From contig BCJJ01000023.1 in assembly GCA_039545355.1 (NCBI GenBank), positions 63,362 to 127,361 on the forward strand: a stretch of DNA of 64,000 nt, written 5' to 3'. Both the position numbers and the translations under genes were made by a program. The notes beneath the pieces are model-generated. The model was not told where the DNA came from. It made no database searches and saw only the letters and a program-made list of their open reading frames with translations. Numbering within the stretch: position 1 is the first letter of the stretch; the number at the start of each line of letters is the position of its first letter. The stretch is from Trichosporon coremiiforme. Lineage: Eukaryota > Basidiomycota > Tremellomycetes > Trichosporonales > Trichosporonaceae. Below are positions 12,595 to 22,785 of the stretch, piece by piece.

Positions 12595-13342
12595 CTATCT
12601 GTTCAGACGGTCGAACTCCTTCGCAAGTCTCCGGAGCTCCGCCTGAGACTGGGGGTCCGTCGTAGTGCTCTGTGCAGCATAGAGCACGCTGTTGAACACG
12701 CGGGCCCGGGAAGCTGCTCTGGTGTCTACAGCAGAGAAGGACGACATCGGTGAAAGCGATATGTCTGCCACCGTTGGGGAGCTCGGTGCCGTCGTCGGCG
12801 GAGTGCGGGTCAGGGACGCCTTGCGGTCTGCTGTGAGTGCCTGGGGCGACGAAGAGTGCGAGTCACTCACAATGAGCGACGGAATTGGTGATGGACGAGA
12901 CGGACGGTTCTCTCGCGACCCTAGCAGCCCTAGTGAGGTCTCCAGGGGCGTCGAGCGTCTCGACTGTCTCGGACCAGGAAAGGGACCTGAGCGGGAGCTG
13001 TGTGTCCGCGACGGTGGACATCATCTGCGACAGTGGATAGGACGAGGGTGGCGGCACCGGCCTCCGGGGTCGGCTTGGCGGGGACGACTTGGGGGAGACG
13101 TTTGGCGTCGTGTCCATCGGGATAGCCTTCAGGGCCTTGTCGCGCTTGGCCTTGAGATGATCGAGCTCGTCCTCGCGCATCGAGTCCCAGCGCAGGTAGT
13201 CCGCAACGCGCGAACGCGGCGGCATGCGCCGGCCCCACTTCTGGTAGCACCGCGCGACGTCGATCTCGTACTGGTTCTCGACCGCGTTCCACTGCTTAGA
13301 CGCGTCGCGTCCGACGCGCGTTATGGCCAAACGCGGACTCAT
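12595..13342 (-). CDS. Tandem-array gene C: helical protein with Pro/Ser-rich middle
   Basis: 235 aa from two exons (13342-12871 and 12830-12595) joined across a 40-nt intron with GTGAGT donor, phase 1. The N-terminal domain (about 1-75) is charged and helical: SKQWNAVENQYEID, VARCYQKWGRR, VADYLRWDSM, DELDHLKAKRDKALKAI. A Pro/Ser/Thr-rich linker follows. The C-terminus after the intron (SSFSAVDTRAASRARV, then AELRRLAKEFDRLNR) aligns with the C-terminus of neighbouring gene D. LDHLKAKR also resembles IDKIKAKH of gene J and DEIKALKESRD of gene A. No known domain recognised. Confidence 0.65.
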
Positions 13343-13807
13343 AGGCACAGGGGAAGGGCGTGAAAGGAGCGAGAAAAGAGCAAGAGGAGCGAAAAGGAGC
13401 AAAGGGGAAGATAAGGGCGGGTGCGGAGGAGATCGCTGTTGCCACCGGATCAGGATGTGGCCGCCGGAACCTAGGCGAGAGTCACCGTCAGCAAGAAAAA
13501 GCCATGAGAAGCATCTGGCAACAGGCACGTCTTTGTTTGTCTCACTCACGAACGCCCGTGCACTGGTGCACCGTGCAAAGTGCCCCGTTCCGCCCCATGC
13601 ACGTTCGCGCTCGCAATGATGCAAAGAATCGTAGAAAATACCTTGGTGTGCAATCGGGCCAGGCTGCCTCGGAACGCCCGGCCCTCGAAGACGTCCTTGC
13701 GGTCGCCAGAAGCAAGCCACCTGCCAGAAGACGTCCGTGCAGGCCGGAAGATGTCACATCAGGGAGCGCTACGGTGCACAAACACGACGGATTGAGGGAG
13801 GGCTGGA

Positions 13808-14318
13808 CTAGAACCTGTTCACGCGGTTGAACTCTGCGACCCAGTTGTCCAGCGCGCGCAGCGTGACTTCATTGGTCGTTAGACCCTTGGCGGTACGCGT
13901 CGCGTACTCGAGAATGGCGGAACGCGCGACTGCGGCAGAGGCGAAGGTGCTCACTCCTTCAATAGGCATGGAAGTGTGGTAGATCCCACTAGCCTCTGGC
14001 CTATCAGCATAGGACCATCCTCGCCCACTCACCAGAAACAGGAGCAGAACTAGGTGAGGGCTTGGGAGGCTGTTCAACTGCGTCTGTCGCGCGTTGCGTA
14101 GGCTCGCAGCTGTGCTGAACGTCGTCCGACTTCATCACTTGTACAGTCAGAACTGCCGAAGCCGTCCGTGCATGCTCACCAGGCTTCGTTTCCGAGGTCT
14201 TGCTGGTGTCGCGGTTCTGGTCGTCGTCACTCTGACCCATGATGCTGTTGCTGTCGAGAAGAGAGAGATGGAGAAGTTCATTGTCCATCACGGCACGTCC
14301 AGAAGAAGCAAGTGACAT
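13808..14318 (-). CDS. Tandem-array gene D: small protein, C-terminus shared with gene C
   Basis: 157 aa if started at the ATG at 14318; an internal ATG at 14238 (MGQSDDDQNRD) is an alternative. Exon 1 (to 14033) is polar and Ser/Thr/Pro-rich. A 37-nt intron (14032-13996, GTGAGT donor, CTGAT branch, phase 1) leads to exon 2: EASGIYHTSMPIEG, STFASAAVARSAI, then WVAEFNRVNRF at the end. The ending matches that of gene C (AKEFDRLNR) and a similar Ala-rich helix precedes both, so the two are probably tandem duplicates. The N-terminal half lacks the long helical domain of other array members. Confidence 0.55.
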
Positions 14319-14622
14319 GCTTGCCAAGATCAGGAAGCCTCGTGTTTAATCGCCTACCTAGCCATTTCAGCCTGGAAGCTCGATGTTCCATGGCCACTTG
14401 GGCCATTCGTGGAAGCTGTGTCACGCTACGCGCCCGAAACGGTGATCTAAAACGGCAGAGAGGTTCATAAGGGATTAAGAGTACGGTAACTATACAACCA
14501 ATGGAAAGCGAAAGGAGCCAGCGAATGAGGGCATGCGAGCAAAACGAACTTAAGGAGTGGATGCCGCTGGACGTGCGGCAAAGACCGTGCGCTGCGCGGA
14601 GGGTCTGTCGTGCGGGGATGAG

Positions 14623-15276
14623 TTAGGACAACCCACCGTCACGGTGACCGGGAGTCAGAACGTTGTTGGCGACAATCATTGCAATTTCAAAGACATCTTC
14701 CTGGTCGCGGAGATCATCGTGAACCTTCCCGGAAGCGGGCATCTCCAGGTTGGACACCAAGTTCAGCGCGGTCGCCAGGACTTCAGCGAAGGCGGCCTTG
14801 CACTTTTCAAGTTCCTTCTGAATGAGCTCGATCTTAGTCTCCTCATCGTCCCCGATGGTCGAGGTAGTCTTCGGCTCGGGGAGCGGAGCGGCAAGACAGT
14901 TGACTTTGCGCTTCTTGAGCATGATCTCCCAGGTCAGCTCCTCGTAGGCGGGAGAAGTACCGAGCTTAGCCTCGGTGGAGTCGCCGTAAGGGACACTGAT
15001 CTGGTGGAGAGGCGCAGGGACGGTCCCTGTTCATCAGCATTACACCCCAGTACCACGATGACACACCGACAACCCCTTGAGACTGGGTGGTAACGCTCTC
15101 GCCAGCACTGTCCATGGGTGCTTCTCACCCTCAGAGAGAATTTTCAACACCTTCTTGGCCTCCTTCCTCTCCTTGAGGAAGTCCATCAGGAGGCCGACAG
15201 AAAGCTCGGCGTAGTCGCGATCGTATTGGGTTTTATGATACAGGGACTCGAGGCTCCTAGTGCCGTTGTTGGTCAT
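14623..15276 (-). CDS. Tandem-array gene E: helical protein of unknown function
   Basis: 183 aa from exons 15276-15129 and 15026-14623, separated by a 102-nt intron (GTGAGA donor, phase 1), the longest in the array. Exon 1 reads MTNNGTRSLESLYHKTQY and then a helix ending LLMDFLKERKEAKKVLKIL. Exon 2 has PLHQISVPYGDSTEAK, a basic LKKRKVN, then a helix EETKIELIQKELEKCK followed by AFAEVLATALNLVSNLEMP. The start resembles gene B. Two amphipathic helices in the second exon suggest a coiled coil or helical bundle. No family recognised. Confidence 0.65.
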
Positions 15277-15729
15277 GGTGAGACTGTGAGAGTGTGTTGG
15301 TGTTGATGTCGGGAGGATGGATGCAAGAGAGTGAATGGCAGTGAGAGGGAGATGAAGATGATTGAGATATGGTATAGAGGAGAAAGGATGTTGACGAGGG
15401 GGACGTGGCTCGAGAAGATGCCCACCTGGTAGCAAGATGTGGAGCGAAGGTGCGTAAATGCCACAAACAACTGCGCGCACCCAACGCGTGCACCCCTGTC
15501 CCCTCTCATCTGACCTCGTAGGTCTAGCGCTCCTACCCCAGCACACATTCCTCATTTGAGTGTATCGGGTGCGTGAGCGCGAGGCTATGCATATGACTAA
15601 GTCTAGTAAGTGCAGTTACAGGAGCCATTGCGCGCTGAACCTCCCACGGGGCTCGTCAGGGACGGCCGTGGTTTGGCTGGGCGCTCAGCAGCCGTACTGA
15701 GCCGCCTCTGGGCGTTAGCCACATGTATG

Positions 15730-16125
15730 CTATGGGAGTGATGTACTCAGGTTGAGGTTGTGCCAGTTGGCGTCGAATTCGCGCTGAACCTGCGCAAGCT
15801 CCTCGGCCTCGTAGTTGTTGCTGGCGGCGAGGGCCTGCGTCAGCATGTCACCACCCAGGCTCTGCATGGCACACTGGCGGTGAAGGTTCCACTGGGCACG
15901 GATGGCCGCAATCTTGTGGTTGAGATCCTGTTGGAGAAGGTGGCGGGCCATGTGGAACCACATAGGGGTGTTCTCCTCGGGGTAGGGAGGGAGATTGCAG
16001 GGGTTCTGGTGCCAGAAGAGCATTCGGTACGTCTTGTTGGGCTTTTCGAGAGGCTCACCTTGCTTTGGCTCGGTGGTGGGCGTCCAGGAGCTGAACACCG
16101 AGTCGGTTAGGTGGAGCGGTGGATA
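15730..16125 (-). CDS. Tandem-array gene F: Trp-rich helical protein, 5' end unresolved
   Basis: The frame runs from a candidate 3' splice site (CTTCTACAG, exon from 16125) to the stop at 15730. The first in-frame ATG is at 16023 (MLFWHQNPCNLPPYPEENT). The residues before it (FSSWTPTTEPKQGEPLEKPN) look like protein, so an upstream exon is likely, but I could not find one with an ATG. The core PMWFHMARHLLQQDLNHK, then IAAIRAQWN, resembles gene A: Trp followed six residues later by His, then an acidic/Ile helix. The end, EAEELAQVQREFDANWHNL, is another amphipathic helix. Confidence 0.5.
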   Translation of the reverse strand, partial: YPPLHLTDSVFSSWTPTTEPKQGEPLEKPNKTYRMLFWHQNPCNLPPYPEENTPMWFHMARHLLQQDLNHKIAAIRAQWNLHRQCAMQSLGGDMLTQALAASNNYEAEELAQVQREFDANWHNLNLSTSLP

Positions 16126-16696
16126 CTGTAGAAGGGAAGTGCATCATTCACTCGTTGACGCACTCCGTGTGGGCCACGCCGTGCAGACAAGAGTCGCGTG
16201 TCAGAGCAGCAGATGCGATTGAGTGCACAGCTGGCAACGAGCGTCGCTCGGCACACACCCGCGTCTCTTCTGACGATGCGACGTCTCTAATCGGGTTCTC
16301 ACGGAGCGGAGACAGGCGCACCTAGGAATGGCTTATTGTACCGAGCTGTGAACGTCGAAGAGGAGCTCGCCCTCCTTTCGCTCCTGCCTTCGCTCCTCCT
16401 TTCCCCCTTCGTCGTCCTTCCTTCGCTCCAGGACCAGCCTCCGCTGTTCAAGTGGTCCTGAGAGAAGGAAAGAGCTGGGAAGTTAAGCAGCCTGAGGAAC
16501 GGGCTGCACAGTTTCGTTTCTGGGACATCCCGTGAGTGCGTGAGGTAAGGGGTGAGCTCGGAGGAAGGTTGGCCGTTGACAGGTCCGAATGCTGACGGAA
16601 TGGTGAAAGACAGACGATCAGGTAGAGCACAACAAATACATAGATAGTACAGGAAGCTACAACTTGCTTGGAGAACTTCATGGACGCGCAGACAAG

Positions 16697-17051
16697 TTAC
16701 TTGCCACCCGGGTACCACCATTTGGACTGCAGGGCGGCGTTCTTGGCAGCCTTCGCCTCGTAGGCCTGAACTGATCATCAGCACGGTCAGTCGATATTGC
16801 TCACGGCTGAGGATATTGTCGATCTCATCCTGTTGATGTTTGTGCAGCTGGGCGCGTTTGCCCTTCTCGATGTCGTCAACCATCTTCAGGACGTTCTGGA
16901 TTGCATGGGCGCTAAAGTAGGAAGTGTTACGGTAGTCGGCGCGCAGATTGTCCATTTCGATGGTGAGCTGCTGGTGGCGGTGGGTGTAATCGGCCTCCAT
17001 GGCCCAGCGGCGGCGGCCGGTGATCTGAGGGGGGATCGGGAGGGGAGCCAT
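16697..17051 (-). CDS. Tandem-array gene G: 106-residue helical protein
   Basis: Two exons (17051-16805 and 16770-16697) across a 34-nt intron with GTGAGC donor, CTGAC branch, phase 1. It starts MAPLPIPPQITGRRRWAMEA. It continues with two long charged helices, DYTHRHQQLTIEMDNLRADY and HAIQNVLKMVDDIEKGKR, and then HKHQQDEIDNIL. After the intron it reads LQAYEAKAAKNAALQ and ends WWYPGGK. YEAKA directly after the intron recurs in gene J (VYEAKARQDK), supporting common descent. Function unknown. Confidence 0.65.
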
Positions 17052-17458
17052 GGTGAACTTGTTGATGTAGAGGATGTTGATAGCGACTTGATTTGAGAGT
17101 TGTTGACGATGTGAGCTGGGTTGAAGTAGGTTAGAATGTGTTGGAGAGGTGTTTGGAAAGACGACGTGGATGGAGAGGAGGACGGCGGGTGGAGGAGAAG
17201 GAACCCCGCCACATATGCCACACGCGACCGCGTCACCTTGTTGCTCGATGTGCATCAGATCCCAAGCGTCCCCCCATACATGCCCACTGCTTTGGGTATC
17301 TCCTGACACATGAAGATTCACTGTGGTAGTACAGATGAGGATGCATAGTTGCGGAGCCTTTATGGAAATACGACGTCGGTGGCGTGTGGCAGGCTTCGTT
17401 GTCCAGACTGATGACGGTTGCGTTTTGGCGTCTGGAAACGACGTTCGCCTATGTTCGC

Positions 17459-17877
17459 CTACTGTCCGTTGGCCATCGTGTAATCCGAGTAGTCCACCGG
17501 TTCAGTCTTGATTTCAACGTCGTTGTCGGGCACATCATCATGCTCATCGCTAACGGCCGGGGAGGTGCTGGCCGCGGGGGGATCTGCATAATCAGCGCCG
17601 TCATCATCAGAGCACACTCACAATTGGGGTCCTCAAACGCCCAAATATCGGCCGCAGCCAGCTTCTCCTGAGTATCCGTCTTGAGGCGGCGACTAGCAGC
17701 CTTGTAGTTCTTTCGCAAAGCCCGGAGAGCCTTGGCCTGGCCGGGCTTGCGGAGGAGCTCGCGCTTCGTCGCCATGTATTTCTGGCGAAGCTCGGCGCGT
17801 TGGCGTTGGTAGTCGGCTACTAGCGCCTCCGTCGCCTGCTCAAGTGCAGCGAAGGCGTCGAGGGTGAAGACGGACAT
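17459..17877 (-). CDS. Tandem-array gene H: 126-residue basic helical protein with acidic tail
   Basis: Two exons (17877-17622 and 17583-17459) with a 38-nt intron, GTGAGT donor, phase 1. Exon 1 is almost entirely helical and Lys/Arg-rich: ALEQATEALVADYQRQRAEL, MATKRELLRKPGQAKAL, LRKNYKAASRRLKTD. Exon 2 is an acidic, disordered tail containing DEHDDVPDNDVEIKTEPVDY. The basic helical head with acidic tail would suit a nucleic-acid or chromatin contact, but no domain is recognised. Confidence 0.65.
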
Positions 17878-18581
17878 TTACGGTAGTTGTTGAAAGGGAG
17901 GCGGGTGCCGGGGGATATGTGACGAGGTAGCAGGGATGAGGGAGCGGAGATGGATGGAGTGAAGATGATAAGGACCTTGCTTAGGGAAGATGAAGTCGTG
18001 GACGTGTCTCGCATTCAAGAGCCCCCGCACCTGTCGCCTCCAAACGTACACTGATGGACAAGCATAGCTGCCAATCCCCCGTTTGCGACGCCGGTGATGC
18101 GCAAGATCAGAGGCTCCGGCCCGGCCAACCCCAACCCTGGTCGTGTGTACTGAGGCGCTGCAGTCCACACAACTCCCCGCTGGTCCCCACCGGTTGTATC
18201 GGCATTTCCACCGTGCATCCATTCAAAATGGTTGCAAAGCTATTTTGGTACACATAATGACGTACAGAGAACACTATGCCAAGACTTCAGAGAGCATGCA
18301 TGGATGCGTGAATTTTGAGAATGCGCGGGGTGAGGAGGGGGACTCGCTCCGGGCTCGCCACCCACACACAATCTCCACTGGACTCCCCGCGAAATTCACC
18401 CCTGCCTCAATCTCAGAGTAAATGACGCCATGCATAGGTGGATCATAACGGAGAGCTACTTAGAACTGTCTAGGTATGCGTGTGAGCTTGTTTCGGAATC
18501 CTGGGCGAGCGAGAGGTGCTAGGGAGCCGTGACGCACAGCGACACTTCATTTACGACTCTTACGACGCTTGTTCTTGCGGC

Positions 18582-19124
18582 CTAGGCAGCCTGTGCCTGC
18601 TTTTTCCCAGGCGGAGAGATGGGGCCGCTCCGATTCTCAGTCCCGGTAGGAGGGAAGGGGATGGTGGGAGCCTTGTCCTTCGCGTGGTCGACACGCTGCT
18701 TGCCAGGCTGCGTGCGTTCATGTGCTGCTCGTCAGCTATCGGCATACCAATCAGCCAGCTCACCCCGTGCCTGAGACTCCTCAGTCTTGGTCGGCGCCTG
18801 AGCGTCTCTGGCGAGAGCCGGAGCTGCAGGCTGCAGAATGGCCGGGGGGCCACCGCCCAAGGAGATACTGGCAAGTTTCATGTCGAGCTCCTGGTTGAGC
18901 TCCGAAATCTCGATGGTCTGGCGGAGGTCGATCTCGGCGAGCTGCGCCGGAGTGAGGGGGTAAGGTGCGCCATGACGGAGATAGTCGTAGTGCGCCAAGA
19001 CCTTGTTCTTGCGCATCTTGGCATCGGCGATGAGACCGGTTGAGCTCGCGGTGCGGAGGGCATTGGCCTGCGCGTTCGTGCGGGGGACGGGAGCCCTGAA
19101 GCTGATCTTGGACGGCGCGACCAT
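18582..19124 (-). CDS. Tandem-array gene I: 167-residue protein of unknown function
   Basis: Exons 19124-18764 and 18724-18582 joined across a 39-nt intron (GTGAGC donor, CTGAC branch, phase 1). It starts MVAPSKISFRAPVPRTNAQ. Then comes a helical hairpin: KMRKNKVLAHYDYLRHG, a PYPLTP turn, and AQLAEIDLRQTIEISELNQE continuing into LDMKLASISLGG. The tail is Pro/Ala-rich before the intron and Pro/Thr/Lys-rich after it, ending GKKQAQAA. The aromatic-then-proline turn before an acidic/Ile helix is also seen in genes A, C and F. Confidence 0.65.
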
Positions 19125-19315
19125 GGTGCTTGCCGAGGCTGATGATGAACAGAGTGATTCGTGCTTCTGCTGAAGGTGAAGGACGCCCCCCCGGACGGGC
19201 CACACAGACTCCACGTCGCCTCTCCGCTGCACGCAAGCGTCTTCACTGATACATTCAGACAGGCTAAAGGTACTGATACACCGGCTCAAAGCAACATGAG
19301 AATACGGCTGCCGGT

Positions 19316-20177
19316 CTACTTGTAGAACTGGGCGAGCATGATGCCGTACTCCTCATTCATACGCTTGATCAGGTCATAGTCGGGCTTGGCCATGCGAAGC
19401 TCGTCGTTCATGGCCTGGCAGATCTGGCCGAGGCTGCTTGCAGTGGGCACGTTGACGGCAGCCTTCTTGTTAGGAGCGTCCGACAGCTCGCTTACAGCCT
19501 TGCGCTTGCTGATGGACTTGGCGGCTGCAGAAACTGCCCCAGTCATGGCAGGGTAAGCAGCAGCCGCGTGATGGTAGGTGGGGATCGCCAAGTTGATAGG
19601 GCTCGCGGGCATGTGAATGGGGCTCGAGGGCACGTTGGCCGGGCTGTCAAACACGCCAACGGGACTCTCGGCGCGGACGGTGCTCGCAACGGTTGACCCA
19701 GCGACGGGTGCCTTCTCGTCCTTGGAATCGAAGAGGAGTTCGAACTCGTCATTGTCAAGCGAGGGCTTGGCACCTGGCTGGGTGGCCGGCTTAGCAGCAG
19801 GCTCGGCGGTTGGCTTGTCCTGGCGAGCCTTGGCCTCGTAGACCTTCTTAACGTCCTTGTTCACTTCTGCAGTTAGCTTAACACTCCGTCGTCTGCAGCT
19901 CACCGATGGTGTGAGTGCGCTGCGCTCCGATCGCAAGCGTGTGCTTGGCCTTGATCTTGTCAATGTTTGCCATCTCGGCCAAATCGAGCGCCTGGAGCTC
20001 CTTGATAATGTCGTCCCTGCGACCTTGCGAGGCACCCATGGTTATCGCGGCGTGCAGGACATCACGCTTCCAGCTGTACTCCTTCTTGGTCTCGTCGACC
20101 TGCTGGTAGAACTTTGCCCAGAGCTCCTTGTGCTCCTTGTGCTCCTTGATGTATTGGTCAGCCTGAAGGGCGGGCAT
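19316..20177 (-). CDS. Tandem-array gene J: 274-residue helical protein with Ser/Pro-rich tail
   Basis: The longest clean array member: exons 20177-19904 and 19866-19316, with a 37-nt intron (GTGAGC donor, GCTAAC branch, phase 1). The N-terminal 90 residues are helical: KEHKELWAKFYQQVDETKK, RRDDIIKELQALDLAEM, NIDKIKAKHTLAIGAQ. After the intron VNKDVKKVYEAKA leads into a long Ala/Pro/Ser/Thr-rich linker with repeated SP pairs. A short helical end follows (LGQICQAMNDELRMAK, then EYGIMLAQFYK). A KRKAVSEL.DAPNKKAA stretch could be a nuclear localisation signal. It shares YEAKA with gene G and the IDKIKAKH-type motif with gene C. Confidence 0.7.
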
Positions 20178-21117
20178 CTTGGAAGTTCGATAGGCGTTGG
20201 GATGACTGGGGGAATGAGTGATTAAGAAAGTAATATAGGCGAGTGAGTGAGAAAGTGGATGAGAGAGTGAGCGAGAGAGTGGGTGAACTTGCGGTACAAG
20301 TGTCAGCCATTGTTTACTTTCGCTACCTGATGGGCGGTGCACTTGTTCGCCACCGCGCATCAGTCACTTTTGAACATAGTCTTGGGCACGTTCGAAGCAT
20401 AGGATGGAGCATGCTGAGAATGAGCGGGGCGAGAAAAGGGCGAAACGGTTCCTGATGGACGTCGCATTGTTGTTCTGTCCATCAATGCTCCACCCGCCAC
20501 TCACTCGTGGCGCCTCCCTCGACCGTCTCGAGCACCTCCATCGCCCCTTTATTCATGCACGTTCGTGAGTGTACAAGGCTACCCTTGCCCAGCACTCACG
20601 CGAGCAAGCACCCATTCCGAATGACGTGACCAAACCGGCCCCGCTGCAGTGAGACAGTCGCAGAGCGGGGAACGTGGCCGACGGCAGGACTCCGTTTGCC
20701 TACTGCAACTGGGACACGGTCAACCGTCACGTTTATCTGAGCCTGCTGTTCTGCGCAAAGCAGTCCCGATAAGTGCTTGTTAAAGCTATACTCTCCGGCT
20801 GCAGCAGCATAGTATCCCTATCGGCCGGTGCTATGTCTGCAAGTCAAGTCTGCTCAATGGAAGGAACTACACCGCTCGACCACTCGGTACATACCACCAC
20901 AGTCACCTCGCTTCCCTCTGCAGAGTACCCCAGCCAGACGATCTCGAAAGATGCTTTGCCATGCTCGTTATGCATGTTGAGGAAGGTGTATAAGCCGTCC
21001 TCTTCTCCTCTATTCGCAGTAGCCAACCTCCTCAACTCGTTGCACGCACACCGCAATCCCACCCCGCGAAGCCCTACCAACCTTACCACAATCTACAAGC
21101 ACAGGAAGCGACGCACA
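20178..21117. other. Upstream region of array gene J; no gene seen until 21118
   Basis: Just upstream of gene J is a GAGTGAGTGAGAGAGTGG-like purine run on the plus strand. Toward 20990 the plus strand shows GTATAAG followed by a C/T-rich stretch, a plausible core promoter for the small gene at 21118. Nothing else is supported. Confidence 0.35.
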
Positions 21118-21272
21118 ATGACCTGCCTCGTCAAGAAGGGAACCAGCGAGACCCACGGCCGTGAGCCTTGCCCGTTTGTCCGGCGCTGACAGCAGGCAGG
21201 TGCTGTAGTAGCTACCACCACTCCGATGGGCGCTTCAAGTGCGACTTTTGCAAGCGTCCCACGCCCGAGTGA
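21118..21272 (+). CDS. Possible 39-residue Cys/His-rich small protein
   Basis: Predicted from two tiny exons, 21118-21160 and 21196-21272, joined by a 35-nt intron (GTGAGC donor, CTGAC branch, phase 1), which is the modal intron length in this window. The product begins MTCLVKKGTSETHGRR and continues CCSSYHHSDGRFKC, then DFCKRPTPE. The CC..HH......C..C spacing could bind a metal. A TATA-like GTATAAG about 130 nt upstream and a CACAATG start context support it. There are two objections: the exons are very short, and a second GTGAGC at the stop codon could mean the gene continues. Confidence 0.35.
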
Positions 21273-22262
21273 GCCCGTTCGCCAAGCCAATGGCCAGTTA
21301 CAGTCTGGCGACGGCCTCGACCCTTCCGATCGCGCCTCCAGCGACACAGAAACCCGTCGACTCCAACGCACCCCTGCTTCACAAGTATCATCGTCACCAG
21401 ACACTGCCCTCTGCTGCAAGCTACATTCTTGCCCTGGCTCCATCAACCTGTGCCTTGATCTATCTTGCTCCTTCCTGATTTGTTGGTTCTTGTACCCGAA
21501 GTCATAGCTGCCCCTTAGTCTGCGAATCTAACGCATGCAGAAGGCCCAAACATCTCCTCGTAGGCTGTCTCAGACCATTAACCTCATTGCATCTTGTGCG
21601 CATGTTTGCGAATGAGAAAAGTCCTTGTCGTACGAGCCATCACGCGACCCCAAGTCCATCTCGGCGCGCCGAAATGAGACGATCAGGGCAACCCGGCTCG
21701 ATAAAAGGCAGGCACGCGCCGCCCTTCCCATTGCCGCCCCAGTGCAGATCCTGAATCGAACATGCGGACTGCGCCGACTGACGCCATCGACCAGACTACT
21801 GCGACTCAGACACCATGGGGCACCAAGTGTCCAGGTGAAGCGGGGACAGGTCGGAATGCTGGCAGTATGTATCCTCTTTGCATTAAAGGTGGGAGATGAG
21901 GGGATGGTGGGCTGAAACTCAGAATACTGTTTTGGCGCCTGGGACATTTGGGGCAGGTATCGGTGCGACTACTGCTATACCCCAATGAAGGTGCGCAAGC
22001 GCAAGGTGACTTCGGCTTCGTGCTAGACAGACTCCTCCCATACATTCACCTGTACTCTCCCTGCCTGCACTCTGTATCCAGCTACATTCTGTACTCAGCT
22101 CCAGTCAACTCCAGCCAGATGAATAACGACTTCCCTGTACATGACTTTGCCACCCTGCAGGAGAAAGTCTCCCTGCTCGCCCTGTCGCCAACCACAGCTC
22201 CCCAAAGCCTTCCAGCGCCATCAGACCTCCAAAATGCAACGCAGAGAAGACAAAAAGCCTTC

Positions 22263-22342
22263 TAGCGACGAGAAGTTTCGATCTTCTGCCCTTTGGGTGA
22301 ACTCATATGAGCCCAACGCTCTTCCATCTGAGCTACGTCGCT
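22263..22342 (-). tRNA. tRNA-Met (CAT, elongator type) with a short intron
   Basis: On the minus strand the sequence starts AGCGACGTAGCTCAG and ends CGTCGCTA, giving a perfect 7-bp acceptor stem (AGCGACG/CGTCGCT) and discriminator A. The D arm is TAGCTCAGATGGAAGAGC. The anticodon stem TTGGG/CCCAA encloses CTCATA, with CAT at positions 34-36. About 7 extra bases (TGAGTTC) lie just 3' of position 37, the usual place for a nuclear tRNA intron. The T arm is AGAAG, loop ATCGAAA, CTTCT. Lack of the initiator-type A1-T72 pair with AGCGC context, plus the normal T loop C-G-A-A, favours elongator tRNA-Met. Confidence 0.85.
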
Positions 22343-22785
22343 TGTTGTTGATTGATGAGGACTGGCAGACGGCGGGGATAGATACTGCACAAGGACAGAC
22401 ACAGTGAGTTGATCCCAGGAGGTGCTGATCGGCAGAGTGGTGCATTGGTGGTTACGTTGGACCGCACCCTCAAAACGTGACTAGTTACTTTTGCAGGAGG
22501 AAGTTGGGGTTCAGTTGCCGTGAGCCAACCAACTGGCACAGTCCGTGCCACGGAAGATCGGACTCAGGGATGGAAGGTGAGGTGGTTGTAAGCTGTTGTC
22601 AGTGACCCTGAACGTTAGATGGATGCTGTTGTGAGACTGTGTCTGCACCCCATGGAGTGCACAGACAGGGCTGTGTTGGTGTCCTCGCCGAAGACATGCC
22701 ACCGCAAGAAGAATATGACAACAATGCAAATATGGGTAAGCTACAATCTGAATGCGGGGTATCGTGTCCTTTAAGCTCTGATCAC

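Noticed and set aside
22119..22265. 48-codon plus-strand ORF starting MNNDFPVHDF with a tidy C/T-rich leader
   Set aside because: It runs into the tRNA-Met gene on the opposite strand and has no domain or intron support. It could be a real small transcript but is not supportable.
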